64,000 bases of DNA from Psychroflexus aestuariivivens (GCF_004010055.1 NZ_RQVT01000003.1:1-64000), one strand, 5' to 3'. Shown: positions 26,535 to 36,080, numbered from the stretch's first letter. Notes: generated by a model from the sequence alone, not told the origin. Made by a program: numbers and translations.

Positions 26535-27748
26535 TTTGTTAAATAATTTATTAAAGCATATTCTGTAAAATACTCTTTAATGGAATCGATTAAATTGATT
26601 TGAAACTTTAACTGCAATTCCTGTACATCTAACACATCATTAAAATCTATAGTTCCAGTTTCGTAGTTTTTCATAAGAATTTCCTCGGCATCAATGGCCT
26701 GTTTCAAATTATCGGTTTGTACATTAAACTTAATTCTCATTGTATTTCTATTATAAATAGCTTGTGCAAGACGTGTTTCAAGGTTATTGAGCCTCTCTTC
26801 TTTCTGTGATTTTATTTCCAATTGTTTCAATTCATTTTGCTTTGTCACTGACTTATATTTATTATTGAAAATGGGAATTGAAATAGAAACCATAGGCATC
26901 ACAATGTCTTTACCATTATCGGAAAAATTCATATCGGGACGCTCTGAAACCGGAACATAATCCAATCCAAAACCAATGTTTGGTGCACTCTCCTTTTGGT
27001 TTAATAATTCGGCTTCTTCGATAGATTCATATAATTTATCGTATTTGATAAGTTCTGGATTGAGTTTGAGGTTCTCATTAGAGACCAATGGTTCTTCATC
27101 AGGAATAGTCAACTCTTGTGGCACTTGGACTTCCAGTGTTTCGTCGCGATTCAATAAATTATTAAATACCGTTTGTTCTGCTAAGTAATCTTGTTCCAAG
27201 ACTTCCTTTTGCTGCACCAGTTCGTTTTGCCGAATCTGTAACCGCAGCACATCAACAGCCGAGACATTTCCAACTTCTACAGAGGTCAATGCCAAACGCT
27301 CATAGGTTTCCAACAACTGAATGTTTTCATCCAAAATAAGTTGTTTTGCCTTGATTGAATATAGTTTGTAATAGGATTGCGATACTGATAGTGCTAACCT
27401 TCGTTTCGCAATGACAATATCCACATATTGAGCATCGGCCATTGATGAAGCATAGTTTTCCCTTGCTGATATGGTTCCAAACCAAGGCAACATTTGCTTT
27501 ACTGAAAAACGTGCACGTTGCGCCCCTGTTCGGGTTTCTGGTTCGCTCACAAAGTAGCCTACGCCAATCTCTGTATTTGGTAACCAATCTGCTTCATTTA
27601 CCTTTTCTTCCGCTATGTTGTAGCGCAATTCAAAAGCTTGAATTTCTGGATTATTCTTTTCAGCTTCCTGAATATAGGATGCCAGTTGTTGTGCATCAGC
27701 TTTCGCGAAAGCAATAAAAACAAGTGCTATTACAATTATATATCTCAT
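26531..27748 (-). CDS. TolC-family outer-membrane channel (CusC-like)
   Basis: The 405-residue protein has a signal peptide ending ADAQ, a duplicated long-helix pattern of outer-membrane efflux proteins, and NLLNRDETLEV and NYETGTIDFNDVLDVQ in the expected half-repeat positions. It forms the outer channel for the CusA pump with which it overlaps by 4 bases (ATGA). It is on the same messenger as the oxidase. Confidence 0.88.
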   Translation of the reverse strand: MRYIIVIALVFIAFAKADAQQLASYIQEAEKNNPEIQAFELRYNIAEEKVNEADWLPNTEIGVGYFVSEPETRTGAQRARFSVKQMLPWFGTISARENYASSMADAQYVDIVIAKRRLALSVSQSYYKLYSIKAKQLILDENIQLLETYERLALTSVEVGNVSAVDVLRLQIRQNELVQQKEVLEQDYLAEQTVFNNLLNRDETLEVQVPQELTIPDEEPLVSNENLKLNPELIKYDKLYESIEEAELLNQKESAPNIGFGLDYVPVSERPDMNFSDNGKDIVMPMVSISIPIFNNKYKSVTKQNELKQLEIKSQKEERLNNLETRLAQAIYNRNTMRIKFNVQTDNLKQAIDAEEILMKNYETGTIDFNDVLDVQELQLKFQINLIDSIKEYFTEYALINYLTK

Positions 27749-30700
27749 CTAATAGTTCTTTTCAATTGAAATTCTTTTGTCCAGCTAAACAAAACCGGTA
27801 CTACAAATAAGGTCACAAGTGCTATGAGCATCCCTCCAAAGGATGGAATTGCCATTGGAATCATAATATCACTACCTCGACCTGTTGATGTTAATACTGG
27901 CAATAAGGCGAGTATTGTTGTAGCCGTTGTCATTAAACAAGGTCGAATACGTTTTTCTCCTGCCTCAACTACGGATGCCCTAATGCTTTTTCTATCTTTA
28001 GGTTTGTTTTTGTCAAATGTTTGAGTGAGATAAGTTGCCATTACCACACCATCATCTGTTGCAATACCAAACAGGGCAATAAAGCCCACCCACACAGCTA
28101 CACTTAAATTAATGGTGTGCATTTGAAAGAGGTCTCGTAAATTTTCTCCGAAAAAGCTGAAGTTTAAGAACCAATCTTGGCCGTAGAACCATATCATTAA
28201 AAAACCTCCCGCAAAGGCGACAGCAATTCCAGTAAAGACCATTAATGACGTTCCAACAGAACGGAACTGGAAATATAGGATTAGAAAAATAATAGCCAAA
28301 GCCAGAGGTACTACCACGCTCAATGTTTTTTCTGCTCGTAACTGATTTTCATACGTTCCCGTAAATTGATAATTGATACCCTTTGGAACGGTCAATTCGC
28401 CATTGTCAATTTTTTCTTGAATAAGGGCTTGGGCATTTTCCACCACATCTACTTCGGCGAAACCATCTAATTTATCAAAAAGGACATAGCCTACTAAAAA
28501 AGTGTCTTCACTCTTTATAACCTGTGGCCCTTTCTCATATCTAATAGTGACCAACTCACTTAACGGAACCGGACTCCCTTTTTCTACTGGAACATAAATG
28601 TCTTTTAAGTCATTTGGATTTGCACGTAATTCTCTGGGATAGCGCACACGAATGCCGTAGCGTTCTCTTCCTTCTACCGTTTGCGAGAGCACCATACCAC
28701 CTACAGAGACCTGGATAACTTGCTGTACCTGTTCTATGGTTATGCCATAGCGCGCAAGTCGTTCTCTGTCAATATCAATAAGTAGGTAGGGTTTCCCCAC
28801 AATACGGTCGGCAAAGACCGCTTCTTCTTTTACGCCTTCGGCCTGTTTTAAGATATCTTCCAATTGTACCCCAAACGCCTCAATTTCTTTTAAATCCTGT
28901 CCTTTCACCTTAATTCCCATAGGTGCTCGCATACCAGTCTGTAGCATCACCAAGCGTGTTTCTATGGGTTGTAGCTTGGGTGCTGAAGTAATACCTGGAA
29001 GCTTTGTAACCCTTACGATTTCTTTCCAAATATCGTCTGGCGATTCAATTTCAGGTCGCCAATTTCTAAAGTACTCTCCATCGTCATCTGGAATGAGCTG
29101 TGAACTTGTCACAGAGAATGGGTCTGTAATTTTTGAGGCTTTATAGTCATCATCTTCTACTTCAATTTCGCTATTAGGGTTGGTTACTAAACTGCCATCT
29201 TTTAAAACAAATAAGCCGTCTTCGTTTACCTTAAAGCGTTGTCTTTTGCGATTTTCATTTAAAATATATTCAGATTTATATTGAATAACATTCTCATACA
29301 TCGATAACGGTGCAGGGTCTAATGCTGATTCTGTACGCCCAGATTTACCTACTACGGTTTCAATTTCTGGGATACTGGCTACTGCCATATCCAATTGTTG
29401 TAATACGCGTTTGTTTTCTTCAACGCCGGCGTGTGGCATTGATGTGGGCATTAACAAAAAAGAACCTTCATTAAGTGACGGCATAAATTCCTTACCTGTA
29501 TTATTCATAATCATAACTCCAAAAATTACGATGGTTGTAGGTACAGAAAGGAACAACAGCTTGTTGCGTAATGCCCAATTTAAAATCCGAACATAATAAT
29601 TTCTAAAAAGTGTAAATACACCCAAAAGACCAAAACAGATAAGACCAACGAAGATTAAGTTTATAAGGATACTTCTATCTACTCCCAGTGGTCTCCAATA
29701 TTCCGCCAATAGGAATATGATAGCAAAAGCCGAAACAAATATATTGATGATGTTGGCGCGTTTTGACGTAATCTTTTCCTTTAGTGAAAGGAAGCCAACA
29801 ACGCCAAATGCAACTAATATTAATCCAAGCGGATAGCCTAAAATTAAAGATAAAACGCCAAAAACAATCAATGCTCCATTTAGCATATAACTAAAAGAAG
29901 TTTTTAAATTTCTCTTTTTAAATAAATAGGCCGCAAATGGTGGAAGTAAAAATAGGGCAACAATAAGAGCTGCGGTGAGTGCTGCCGTTTTTGTAAATGC
30001 CAATGGCCTAAACAATTTCCCTTCTGCACCAATCATAGTAAATACAGGAATGAAACTAATAATAGTGGTCATTACTGCCGTTAAGATGGCACCAGAAACT
30101 TCGGCAGTCGCATTATAAACTACCGTATTCATAGGTAGCTTTTCTTCATTTTCATCAATATGCCGCAAAACATTTTCCGAAAGGATAACGCCCACATCGA
30201 CCATAGTTCCAATAGCAATTGCAATACCAGATAAGGCGACAATATTTGCATCTACATTGAACAGTTTCATAGAAATAAAGACCATCAAAACCGCAACAGG
30301 CAATAATCCGGAAATCAATACGGAAGCCCTTAAATTGAAGACCATTATGATAATCACAAAAATGGTTATCAATATCTCTAAAGTTAGCGCTTCATCAAGT
30401 GTGCCCAAGGTTTCTTGGATTAGTTCTGTTCTGTCATAAAAGGGTACGATGGTTAATTGCGAAGTCCTCCCATCGCTTAATGTTTTTGATGGAAGCCCAG
30501 AACTTAACTCGTTTATTTTTTCTTTAACATTGTTGATGACTTCCATAGGATTGGCCCCATAACGAGCCACTACAACACCACCAACAACCTCGGCTCCTTC
30601 CTTGTCCAATAAGCCTCTTCTTGTAGCAGGACCGTGTGTTACTTTCGCAATATCCTTTATACGGATGGATGTAAAATCTTTTGAAGTAACTACCGCGTTT

Positions 30701-31485
30701 TCTAAATCAGATAGTTTCTTAATATAACCCAATCCTCTTATAAGGTATTCAGCTTGGTTGATTTCAAGCGTTTGTGCACCAACATCTTTGTTGCTTTGTT
30801 TTACTGCTTTTACAACCTCACTCAAGCCTATGTTGTATTGCCGCATTAATTCGGGATTAACATCCACTTGATATTCCAAAACATATCCGCCGATGGAAGC
30901 CACTTCTGAAACGCCACTCGCAGATGACAACGCATATTTCACGTAGAAGTCTTGAATGCTTCTTAATTCTTGTAAATCCCATCCACCTGTAACATTACCA
31001 TCTTTATCACGTCCCTCAAGGGTGTACCAATATATTTGCCCTAATCCTGTGGCATCGGGACCTAGAGCTGGATTAACGCCTTCTGGTAGAAGTCCGGCTG
31101 GTAATGAGTTTAATTTTTCAAGTATTCGGCTTCTGCTCCAATAAAATTCAATATCTTCTTCGAAAATGATATAAATGCTCGAAAACCCGAACATAGATGA
31201 ACTACGTATTGTTTTAACCCCTGGAATACCAAGAAGCGATGTGGTTAGAGGATAAGTAATTTGATCCTCAATATCTTGAGGGGAACGACCATCCCATTTA
31301 GTAAATACAATTTGTTGGTTTTCGCCAATATCTGGTATGGCATCTACGGCAACAGGGTCTCGAGGAAGTGAGCCTGTATTCCATTCAAACGGGGCGTTTA
31401 CGACTCCCCAAGCAATAAAAAGTGCAAGTAGTAGAACGGCTACTAGCTTGTTCTCGATTAAAAATTTGATGCTTTTATTTAGCAT
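27745..31485 (-). CDS. CusA/CzcA-type heavy-metal RND pump
   Basis: The 1246-residue protein has the RND pattern: N-terminal helix, VDAIPDIGENQQIVFTKWDGRSPQDIEDQITYPLT, large periplasmic loops and GIAIAIGTMVDVGVILSENV in the fourth helix. It is longer than the usual 1040 residues because of about 100 hydrophobic residues at 530-640 and an insertion near 720-800. It should export Cu(I)/Ag(I), a guess from its oxidase and adaptor partners. It is the first gene of the block. Confidence 0.9.
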   Translation of the reverse strand: MLNKSIKFLIENKLVAVLLLALFIAWGVVNAPFEWNTGSLPRDPVAVDAIPDIGENQQIVFTKWDGRSPQDIEDQITYPLTTSLLGIPGVKTIRSSSMFGFSSIYIIFEEDIEFYWSRSRILEKLNSLPAGLLPEGVNPALGPDATGLGQIYWYTLEGRDKDGNVTGGWDLQELRSIQDFYVKYALSSASGVSEVASIGGYVLEYQVDVNPELMRQYNIGLSEVVKAVKQSNKDVGAQTLEINQAEYLIRGLGYIKKLSDLENAVVTSKDFTSIRIKDIAKVTHGPATRRGLLDKEGAEVVGGVVVARYGANPMEVINNVKEKINELSSGLPSKTLSDGRTSQLTIVPFYDRTELIQETLGTLDEALTLEILITIFVIIIMVFNLRASVLISGLLPVAVLMVFISMKLFNVDANIVALSGIAIAIGTMVDVGVILSENVLRHIDENEEKLPMNTVVYNATAEVSGAILTAVMTTIISFIPVFTMIGAEGKLFRPLAFTKTAALTAALIVALFLLPPFAAYLFKKRNLKTSFSYMLNGALIVFGVLSLILGYPLGLILVAFGVVGFLSLKEKITSKRANIINIFVSAFAIIFLLAEYWRPLGVDRSILINLIFVGLICFGLLGVFTLFRNYYVRILNWALRNKLLFLSVPTTIVIFGVMIMNNTGKEFMPSLNEGSFLLMPTSMPHAGVEENKRVLQQLDMAVASIPEIETVVGKSGRTESALDPAPLSMYENVIQYKSEYILNENRKRQRFKVNEDGLFVLKDGSLVTNPNSEIEVEDDDYKASKITDPFSVTSSQLIPDDDGEYFRNWRPEIESPDDIWKEIVRVTKLPGITSAPKLQPIETRLVMLQTGMRAPMGIKVKGQDLKEIEAFGVQLEDILKQAEGVKEEAVFADRIVGKPYLLIDIDRERLARYGITIEQVQQVIQVSVGGMVLSQTVEGRERYGIRVRYPRELRANPNDLKDIYVPVEKGSPVPLSELVTIRYEKGPQVIKSEDTFLVGYVLFDKLDGFAEVDVVENAQALIQEKIDNGELTVPKGINYQFTGTYENQLRAEKTLSVVVPLALAIIFLILYFQFRSVGTSLMVFTGIAVAFAGGFLMIWFYGQDWFLNFSFFGENLRDLFQMHTINLSVAVWVGFIALFGIATDDGVVMATYLTQTFDKNKPKDRKSIRASVVEAGEKRIRPCLMTTATTILALLPVLTSTGRGSDIMIPMAIPSFGGMLIALVTLFVVPVLFSWTKEFQLKRTIR

Positions 31486-31542
31486 AAAAATGAGTTTTAA
31501 GTAATAATAATACTTGTTGAAAAAACAAGGTACAAGCAGTTT

Positions 31543-31567
31543 AGTCCAAACAAGTTAATGTTGGACT
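31543..31567. repeat. Inverted repeat between CusA and the small Cys protein
   Basis: AGTCCAA-N11-TTGGACT is a 7-bp perfect inverted repeat in the short gap before cusA. It lies 58 bp from the start codon and could be an operator or a terminator of the gene at 31589. Confidence 0.4.
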
Positions 31568-31588
31568 TAAGAGTTAATTACTTAAAAA

Positions 31589-32005
31589 TCAAATGAGGAA
31601 GGTCTGGTCCAAAATCTGGACATCCCTTATGAGAGGTGGAGGAGAATAGTCCTTAAAAGCGGTGTCTTTACTTTCTGAGGAAGTAAATAAATTTATATAG
31701 GAATAAATAAAAGATGCAACAAAAATCTGTTGTTCTTTTTCCAATTTATCAAAGGTAATCTTTAAAGTGTCCTGACCTTCAACAAGTATTTGCTCATCGC
31801 TACAACAATTTTTCTTAGTAATGTCACAGTCAGATGAAGGGGAAGTTTTTTGTACTTCCATACCACAGGTTTCGGCTGCGCCAAACACAGAAGAATCAAC
31901 TAAAATATCTCCACAATAATGACTCTCAACAGTAAAAGACAAAGTTGAGAACAACACTAAAAGTGCCATACTAAAAGATGATATTTTGTAGAAAATCTTT
32001 TTCAT
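31589..32005 (-). CDS. Small secreted Cys protein, HYC_CC_PP type (copy 1)
   Basis: The 138-residue protein has a signal peptide (about 1-26), HYCGDILVDSSVFG, a CDITKKNCCSDE knot and a closing SPPPLIRDVQ. From memory this HYC...CC...PP arrangement is a Bacteroidota family of unknown role. It lies between CusA and the TonB receptor, with a paralogue at 34637 on the other side of the receptor. Periplasmic metal binding by the Cys and His is plausible. Confidence 0.78.
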   Translation of the reverse strand: MKKIFYKISSFSMALLVLFSTLSFTVESHYCGDILVDSSVFGAAETCGMEVQKTSPSSDCDITKKNCCSDEQILVEGQDTLKITFDKLEKEQQIFVASFIYSYINLFTSSESKDTAFKDYSPPPLIRDVQILDQTFLI

Positions 32006-32140
32006 TAATTCTACAAAGCTATAAAATTTTTTATTAGAGTAAACTTATTTAACAAATAATTTAGAATACACTTTTAGCATTTTACTTCGCCCAATTCTGT
32101 TTAGATTATAAACTGTTGAGTATAAAAAGCTTCGATATTA

Positions 32141-32164
32141 TTATTAAGAATTATTCTAAATAAT
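32141..32164 (+). promoter_or_regulatory. Fur-box-like site 1 before the TonB receptor
   Basis: TTAAGAATTATTCTAAATAAT is an imperfect palindrome of the Bacteroidota Fur-box kind (TTAGAATnATTCTAA). It overlaps the -33 side of the promoter at 32189. Confidence 0.5.
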
Positions 32165-32196
32165 GTTGGATTTTCAAAAACAGCATACTACATTTG
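32165..32196 (+). promoter_or_regulatory. Promoter of the TonB receptor
   Basis: GTTG at 32165, a 20-bp spacer and TACATTTG at 32189-32196 resemble the flavobacterial consensus (TTTG-N19-TAnnTTTG). Transcription would start near 32203. Confidence 0.5.
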
Positions 32197-32200
32197 CCTT

Positions 32201-32225
32201 CTATTTAAAATCATTCTAAATAATT
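32201..32225 (+). promoter_or_regulatory. Fur-box-like site 2 before the TonB receptor
   Basis: TTTAAAATCATTCTAAATAATT resembles site 1 and covers the predicted transcription start. Two sites 60 bp apart suggest Fur-type control by iron. Confidence 0.5.
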
Positions 32226-32233
32226 TATAGCAA

Positions 32234-34462
32234 ATGAGAACTCTATTTTTCTTACTATTTATCTTACAACTTACAGTCCTATGTGCACAAACCAATCCTC
32301 AGAAAGAGGATTCTCTCCAACAAAAAACGGAACGCTTAAAAGAGGTCATTATTTCTGCCAACACCATACTGGGAAGTAAATTTGAGATTAAAAACAAAAC
32401 GGGTTCTGCGAACTATATTTCCGAAGAGGATTTAAAAAAATTTTCATATACAAATATCAATAGGGTATTACAAACGGTTCCAGGAATTAATATTTCCGAA
32501 GAGGATGGTTTTGGACTACGTCCAAATATAAGTTTGCGAGGTACATCGCCTGAGCGTAGTGCAAAAATTAATTTGATGGAAGATGGTGTTCTCATTGCCC
32601 CTGCACCCTACAGCGCACCTGCCGCCTATTATTTTCCTACCATTGGGCGAATGCAGGCCATCGAAGTCTTAAAAGGAAGCAGTCAAATTCAATATGGACC
32701 AAATACCACTGGCGGTGCCATTAATATGATATCGTCCCGAATTCCGGACAAATTTTCTGGACGAGCTTCCATTGCCGCAGGGAATTATGATTCCAGAAAC
32801 ACTCAATTAGTCATTGGTGATAGCTATAAAAATTTTGGGTTTGTAACAGATTATTTTAATTATAATTCTGATGGTTTTAAAAATCTTGATGGCGGTGGCA
32901 ATACAGGATTTGATAAATCTGATTATTTGGCGAAGTTTAGGGTCAACTCAAATTTAGATGCAAAAATGTATCAGTCACTAACATTTAAAATCCAGTATTC
33001 TGAAGAAGAAGCGAACGAAACTTACTTGGGATTGACCGATGAAGATTTTGTAGAAAACCCTTATAGAAGATACAGGGCATCATCCGAGGATGTTATGAAT
33101 GCCGAACATCAACAATACCAACTTACCCATTTTATACAAGTCTCCCCTTCGTTAAATATAAGTACTACCGGCTACCTCAATAAATTCAAGCGTAATTGGT
33201 ACAAATTGGACGATGTAAATTTAGGCGAAAGGGTGAGTATTAGTAATATCCTGTCCGCACCACAGGATTACCCCTTAGAATACCAAACCATTTTAGGAAA
33301 TGAAAACACCCAAGACGATGTTATGGGAATAAAGGCAAATAATAGAGTATATACTTCAAATGGTGTTCAGTCCATTGCCAAATTACGATGGGGTTCGGAT
33401 TGGTTACAAACCCTGGAAGTGGGAATACGTTACCACGAAGATGACGAGGACAGATTTCAGTGGGTGGACAGGTACGCATTTCAAAACCAAGAATTAATAC
33501 GAACCACGGTGGCCGAAAAAGGTACTGACGCTAATCGTATAAGCAGTGCAAAAGCATTGGCGGCGCACCTCTTGTACACCCTTAAAATTGAGAACCTCAC
33601 CTTAACACCTGGCTTGCGCTATGAAAATATTACATTAACACGAATGGATTATGGTACTGACGACCCAAACAGAACTGGTCAGGATTTAGCTATTCGCGAG
33701 AACAATGTAAATGTGTGGATTCCAGGCATAGGTGCGAATTACAGATTCAATAACTATATATCGGTCTTCGGTGGGGTACATAAAGGGTTTTCGCCACCAA
33801 GTAATACACCGGAACAAAATGCCGAAAAAAGCATTAATTATGAGTTGGGTTCTCGATTTGGCTTTAAAGGTTTTTCAGGGGAACTTGTCGGGTTCTACAA
33901 TGATTATCAAAATCTGTTGGGAAGTGATTTGGCTGCAACAGGTGGCACAGGAAGCCTCGACCAGTTTAATGCAGGTGAAGTTCGTGTAAGTGGCCTTGAG
34001 CTTTTGCTAAATTACAATTTGCTATACAATACATCAGAGAAATTTAAACTTCCTCTATCGATTTCCTATACGCTTACCGATACCGAATTCCTGACCAGTT
34101 TTGACAGTAACGAAGATATCTATGGGGTGGTTACCAAAGGGGATGAAATACCATACATTGCAAAAAACCAATTAAATGCAACATTAGGGCTACAGCATAA
34201 GAAATTTGAAGTAAACCTAAATTCACGCTATAAAGGTGCATTTAGAACCAAGGCTGGTTCTGGGCCTATTCCAGAAAATTTCAAAGTAGATTCTAACTTT
34301 ATCGTTGACTTATCTGCACATTATTTCCTTAATGAAAATTTTACATTATCAACTAACGTGATAAACCTATTTGATACAGAATATGCGGTATCTCGTGTAC
34401 CAGCAGGATTACGACCTGGTCATCCTTTTGGGTTTAATTTTGCCGTCGGATATGAATTTTGA
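32234..34462 (+). CDS. TonB-dependent outer-membrane receptor
   Basis: The 742-residue protein has a signal peptide (about 1-19), a TonB-box region, a plug domain with RVLQTVPGINISEEDG, LRGTSPERSAKINLMEDGV and IEVLKGSSQIQYGPNTTGGAIN, and a barrel ending with GYEF. It imports a metal complex or chelate with TonB energy. The plug resembles FecA-like receptors, and Fur-like boxes upstream suggest iron. The two flanking Cys proteins and copper neighbours make a copper-linked ligand possible as well. Confidence 0.9.
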   Translation: MRTLFFLLFILQLTVLCAQTNPQKEDSLQQKTERLKEVIISANTILGSKFEIKNKTGSANYISEEDLKKFSYTNINRVLQTVPGINISEEDGFGLRPNISLRGTSPERSAKINLMEDGVLIAPAPYSAPAAYYFPTIGRMQAIEVLKGSSQIQYGPNTTGGAINMISSRIPDKFSGRASIAAGNYDSRNTQLVIGDSYKNFGFVTDYFNYNSDGFKNLDGGGNTGFDKSDYLAKFRVNSNLDAKMYQSLTFKIQYSEEEANETYLGLTDEDFVENPYRRYRASSEDVMNAEHQQYQLTHFIQVSPSLNISTTGYLNKFKRNWYKLDDVNLGERVSISNILSAPQDYPLEYQTILGNENTQDDVMGIKANNRVYTSNGVQSIAKLRWGSDWLQTLEVGIRYHEDDEDRFQWVDRYAFQNQELIRTTVAEKGTDANRISSAKALAAHLLYTLKIENLTLTPGLRYENITLTRMDYGTDDPNRTGQDLAIRENNVNVWIPGIGANYRFNNYISVFGGVHKGFSPPSNTPEQNAEKSINYELGSRFGFKGFSGELVGFYNDYQNLLGSDLAATGGTGSLDQFNAGEVRVSGLELLLNYNLLYNTSEKFKLPLSISYTLTDTEFLTSFDSNEDIYGVVTKGDEIPYIAKNQLNATLGLQHKKFEVNLNSRYKGAFRTKAGSGPIPENFKVDSNFIVDLSAHYFLNENFTLSTNVINLFDTEYAVSRVPAGLRPGHPFGFNFAVGYEF

Positions 34463-34489
34463 GAAAAATTTAATTGGATGACAAAAGTC

Positions 34490-34530
34490 ATATTTTTGTT
34501 CAACGTTTAAAATTACTTTTGTAAAGTGCC
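34490..34530 (+). repeat. 41-bp repeat, copy 1 (regulatory candidate)
   Basis: GTTCAACGTTTAAAATTACTTTT and AAGTGCC around it recur at 35254-35295 with a few changes. This copy also contains TACTTTTG (34514-34521), a -7-like box. Both copies lie upstream of plus-strand genes (34637 and the HMA-AraC gene). Confidence 0.6.
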
Positions 34531-34636
34531 TTTTATGTTTTTTAATAGCTAAATACTTAGCATAAAAAGCTTTAGGAATACTTTCTTTAATTGAACAAAT
34601 TTTTGATTGTTAAACAAAATTTATTAACTTTACAAT

Positions 34637-35059
34637 GTGAAAACATTTTTTACTAAAATATTGTCTTTCTTTTTAGCAGTTTTAATACTGTTTTCTACCT
34701 CTTCTTTTACGGTAGATATGCATTTTTGTTGTAATCAATTGGTAGATATAGCTGTTTGGAACAAAGCAAAAACCTGCACAGAAAAGGTTCAAAAGAAAGA
34801 TTCACCGTTAAAGCAGTGCACTACGTTACAAGAAAAAGACTGTTGTAGTAATGAATCTTTTGTAAAAACTGGAAATGACACCATTAAAAAGGCTAATACA
34901 AAACTTGAGGCCGAAACTGTAATTTTCCTTAATACTTTTTTCTACGCTTACGTAAATTTATTTGAAGGGCTTGAAGAAAATATAGTTCCTTTTAAACAAT
35001 ATAGGCCGCCCTTGATATCCAAGGACATACAAACTCTTTACGAGACTTACTTAATTTGA
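34637..35059 (+). CDS. Small secreted Cys protein, HYC_CC_PP type (copy 2)
   Basis: The 140-residue protein starts at GTG 34637 and has a signal peptide, DMHFCCNQLVDIAVWN, LQEKDCCSNES and YRPPLISKDI. It has the same layout as the protein at 31589 (HxC, CC, PP) and is its paralogue, on the opposite strand. A -7-like TAACTTTA ends 5 bases before the GTG, 19 bp after a TTTG, which again suggests a leaderless message. Role unknown, probably periplasmic. Confidence 0.75.
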   Translation: MKTFFTKILSFFLAVLILFSTSSFTVDMHFCCNQLVDIAVWNKAKTCTEKVQKKDSPLKQCTTLQEKDCCSNESFVKTGNDTIKKANTKLEAETVIFLNTFFYAYVNLFEGLEENIVPFKQYRPPLISKDIQTLYETYLI

Positions 35060-35253
35060 TTTTCTTCCTTGCAGATTGAACATATCGATCTGTATCCTCT
35101 ATCATAGCCAAAGAACATCTTCTGGCTAAATTTTGCTGTGCCCAATTCTCAACAACACTATTAACCTTGTACTATTAAGAAAATTCAAATTATTTGCTAA
35201 AAATGTGGATGTTACGCAGCTCTATTTGATTTTAATGCAAGATGATAAATATC

Positions 35254-35295
35254 ATATTTTGGTTCAACGTTTAAAATTACTTTTTTTAAGTGCCT
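35254..35295 (+). repeat. 41-bp repeat, copy 2 (regulatory candidate)
   Basis: Second copy of the element at 34490. It covers the GTG at 35290, which argues that the HMA-AraC gene starts at ATG 35317. Confidence 0.6.
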
Positions 35296-35316
35296 AACAG
35301 CAATACATCAATTATT

Positions 35317-35898
35317 ATGAAAGGACCCAAAGAATTTTGGATTAAGAATATGGTCTGTAGCCGCTGCTTAAAAGTTATTAAGCAAGAACTACAAGAATTG
35401 GGAGTAACTGTGCTTTCATTAGAATTAGGAAGGTTATTGGTAGAAGCACCAAAAAAAACCAGCAATGAAATTGTCGAAGCTGTTACAACTGTGCTTCACG
35501 CCAATGATTTTGAAATTGTACAAAAAGAAGAAGAAATGCTCGTAGAAAGAATGAAAGTCATTCTAATAGAACAATTGCAAGAGTTACCATTACATATTAA
35601 GGTAAAAACATCTGAACTATTAGCATCAAGACTTCATAAGGATTACAAGACATTGAGCAAATTGTTTTCAGCCAACGAACAGACCACTCTGGAAAAGTAC
35701 TTTATCAAATTGAAGATAGAGAAGGTTAAAGAACTTATCCAACTTAAACAACATTCCTTTTCAGATATAGGATATTTATTGGACTACAGTAGTGTCAACC
35801 ACCTGTCTAGACAGTTTAAGGAAGTGGTGGGAATGAGTATGACCGATTACAAAAACACAGGAAATTGGAAACGGAATTTCTATGATGAAATTATATAG
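35317..35898 (+). CDS. AraC-type regulator with N-terminal HMA-like domain (copy 2)
   Basis: The 193-residue protein has FWIKNMVCSRCLKVIKQ at the start, an HMA-like fold with CSRC, and an AraC domain with VKELIQLKQHSFSDIGYLLDYSS and LSRQFKEVVGMSMTDYKN at the end. The regulator at 14343 has the same layout. GTG 35290 is in frame but lies in a repeat, so ATG 35317 is chosen. It precedes the long plus-strand operon at 36081 and is its likely activator, with copper or a similar ion as the signal. Confidence 0.82.
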   Translation: MKGPKEFWIKNMVCSRCLKVIKQELQELGVTVLSLELGRLLVEAPKKTSNEIVEAVTTVLHANDFEIVQKEEEMLVERMKVILIEQLQELPLHIKVKTSELLASRLHKDYKTLSKLFSANEQTTLEKYFIKLKIEKVKELIQLKQHSFSDIGYLLDYSSVNHLSRQFKEVVGMSMTDYKNTGNWKRNFYDEII

Positions 35899-35978
35899 AT
35901 ATCAACGAAAGTTATGCAGATGAAGTAGCATAAAAACAGATAGCTTTCGTGTTAATTATAATATTAAAAACCCTAAAG

Positions 35979-36037
35979 CCTGAACTCCCTAAGGCTTGTG
36001 TTGATAATCCCCCAATTACAACATAAGCCAGTTCAGG
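35979..36037 (+). ncRNA. Structured element C (hairpin before the 36081 operon)
   Basis: CCTGAACT and AGTTCAGG form an 8-bp end stem, and AGGCTT/AAGCC an inner stem, around an AT-rich loop. The CCTG...CAGG ends recall elements A and B at 20737 and 20841. It lies between the AraC gene and the operon; terminator, attenuator or leader are all possible. Confidence 0.4.
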
Positions 36038-36080
36038 TCTTAAAAAGGCGAGGAATAAACATTAATTAAAACAAAAAACA

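Noticed and set aside
34500..34560. tRNA or riboswitch before the 34637 gene
   Set aside because: No cloverleaf or known aptamer pattern was seen; only the 41-bp repeat and an AT-rich stretch.
35290..35316. GTG start of the HMA-AraC gene
   Set aside because: The GTG is part of a non-coding repeat also found at 34490, so the ATG at 35317 is preferred.
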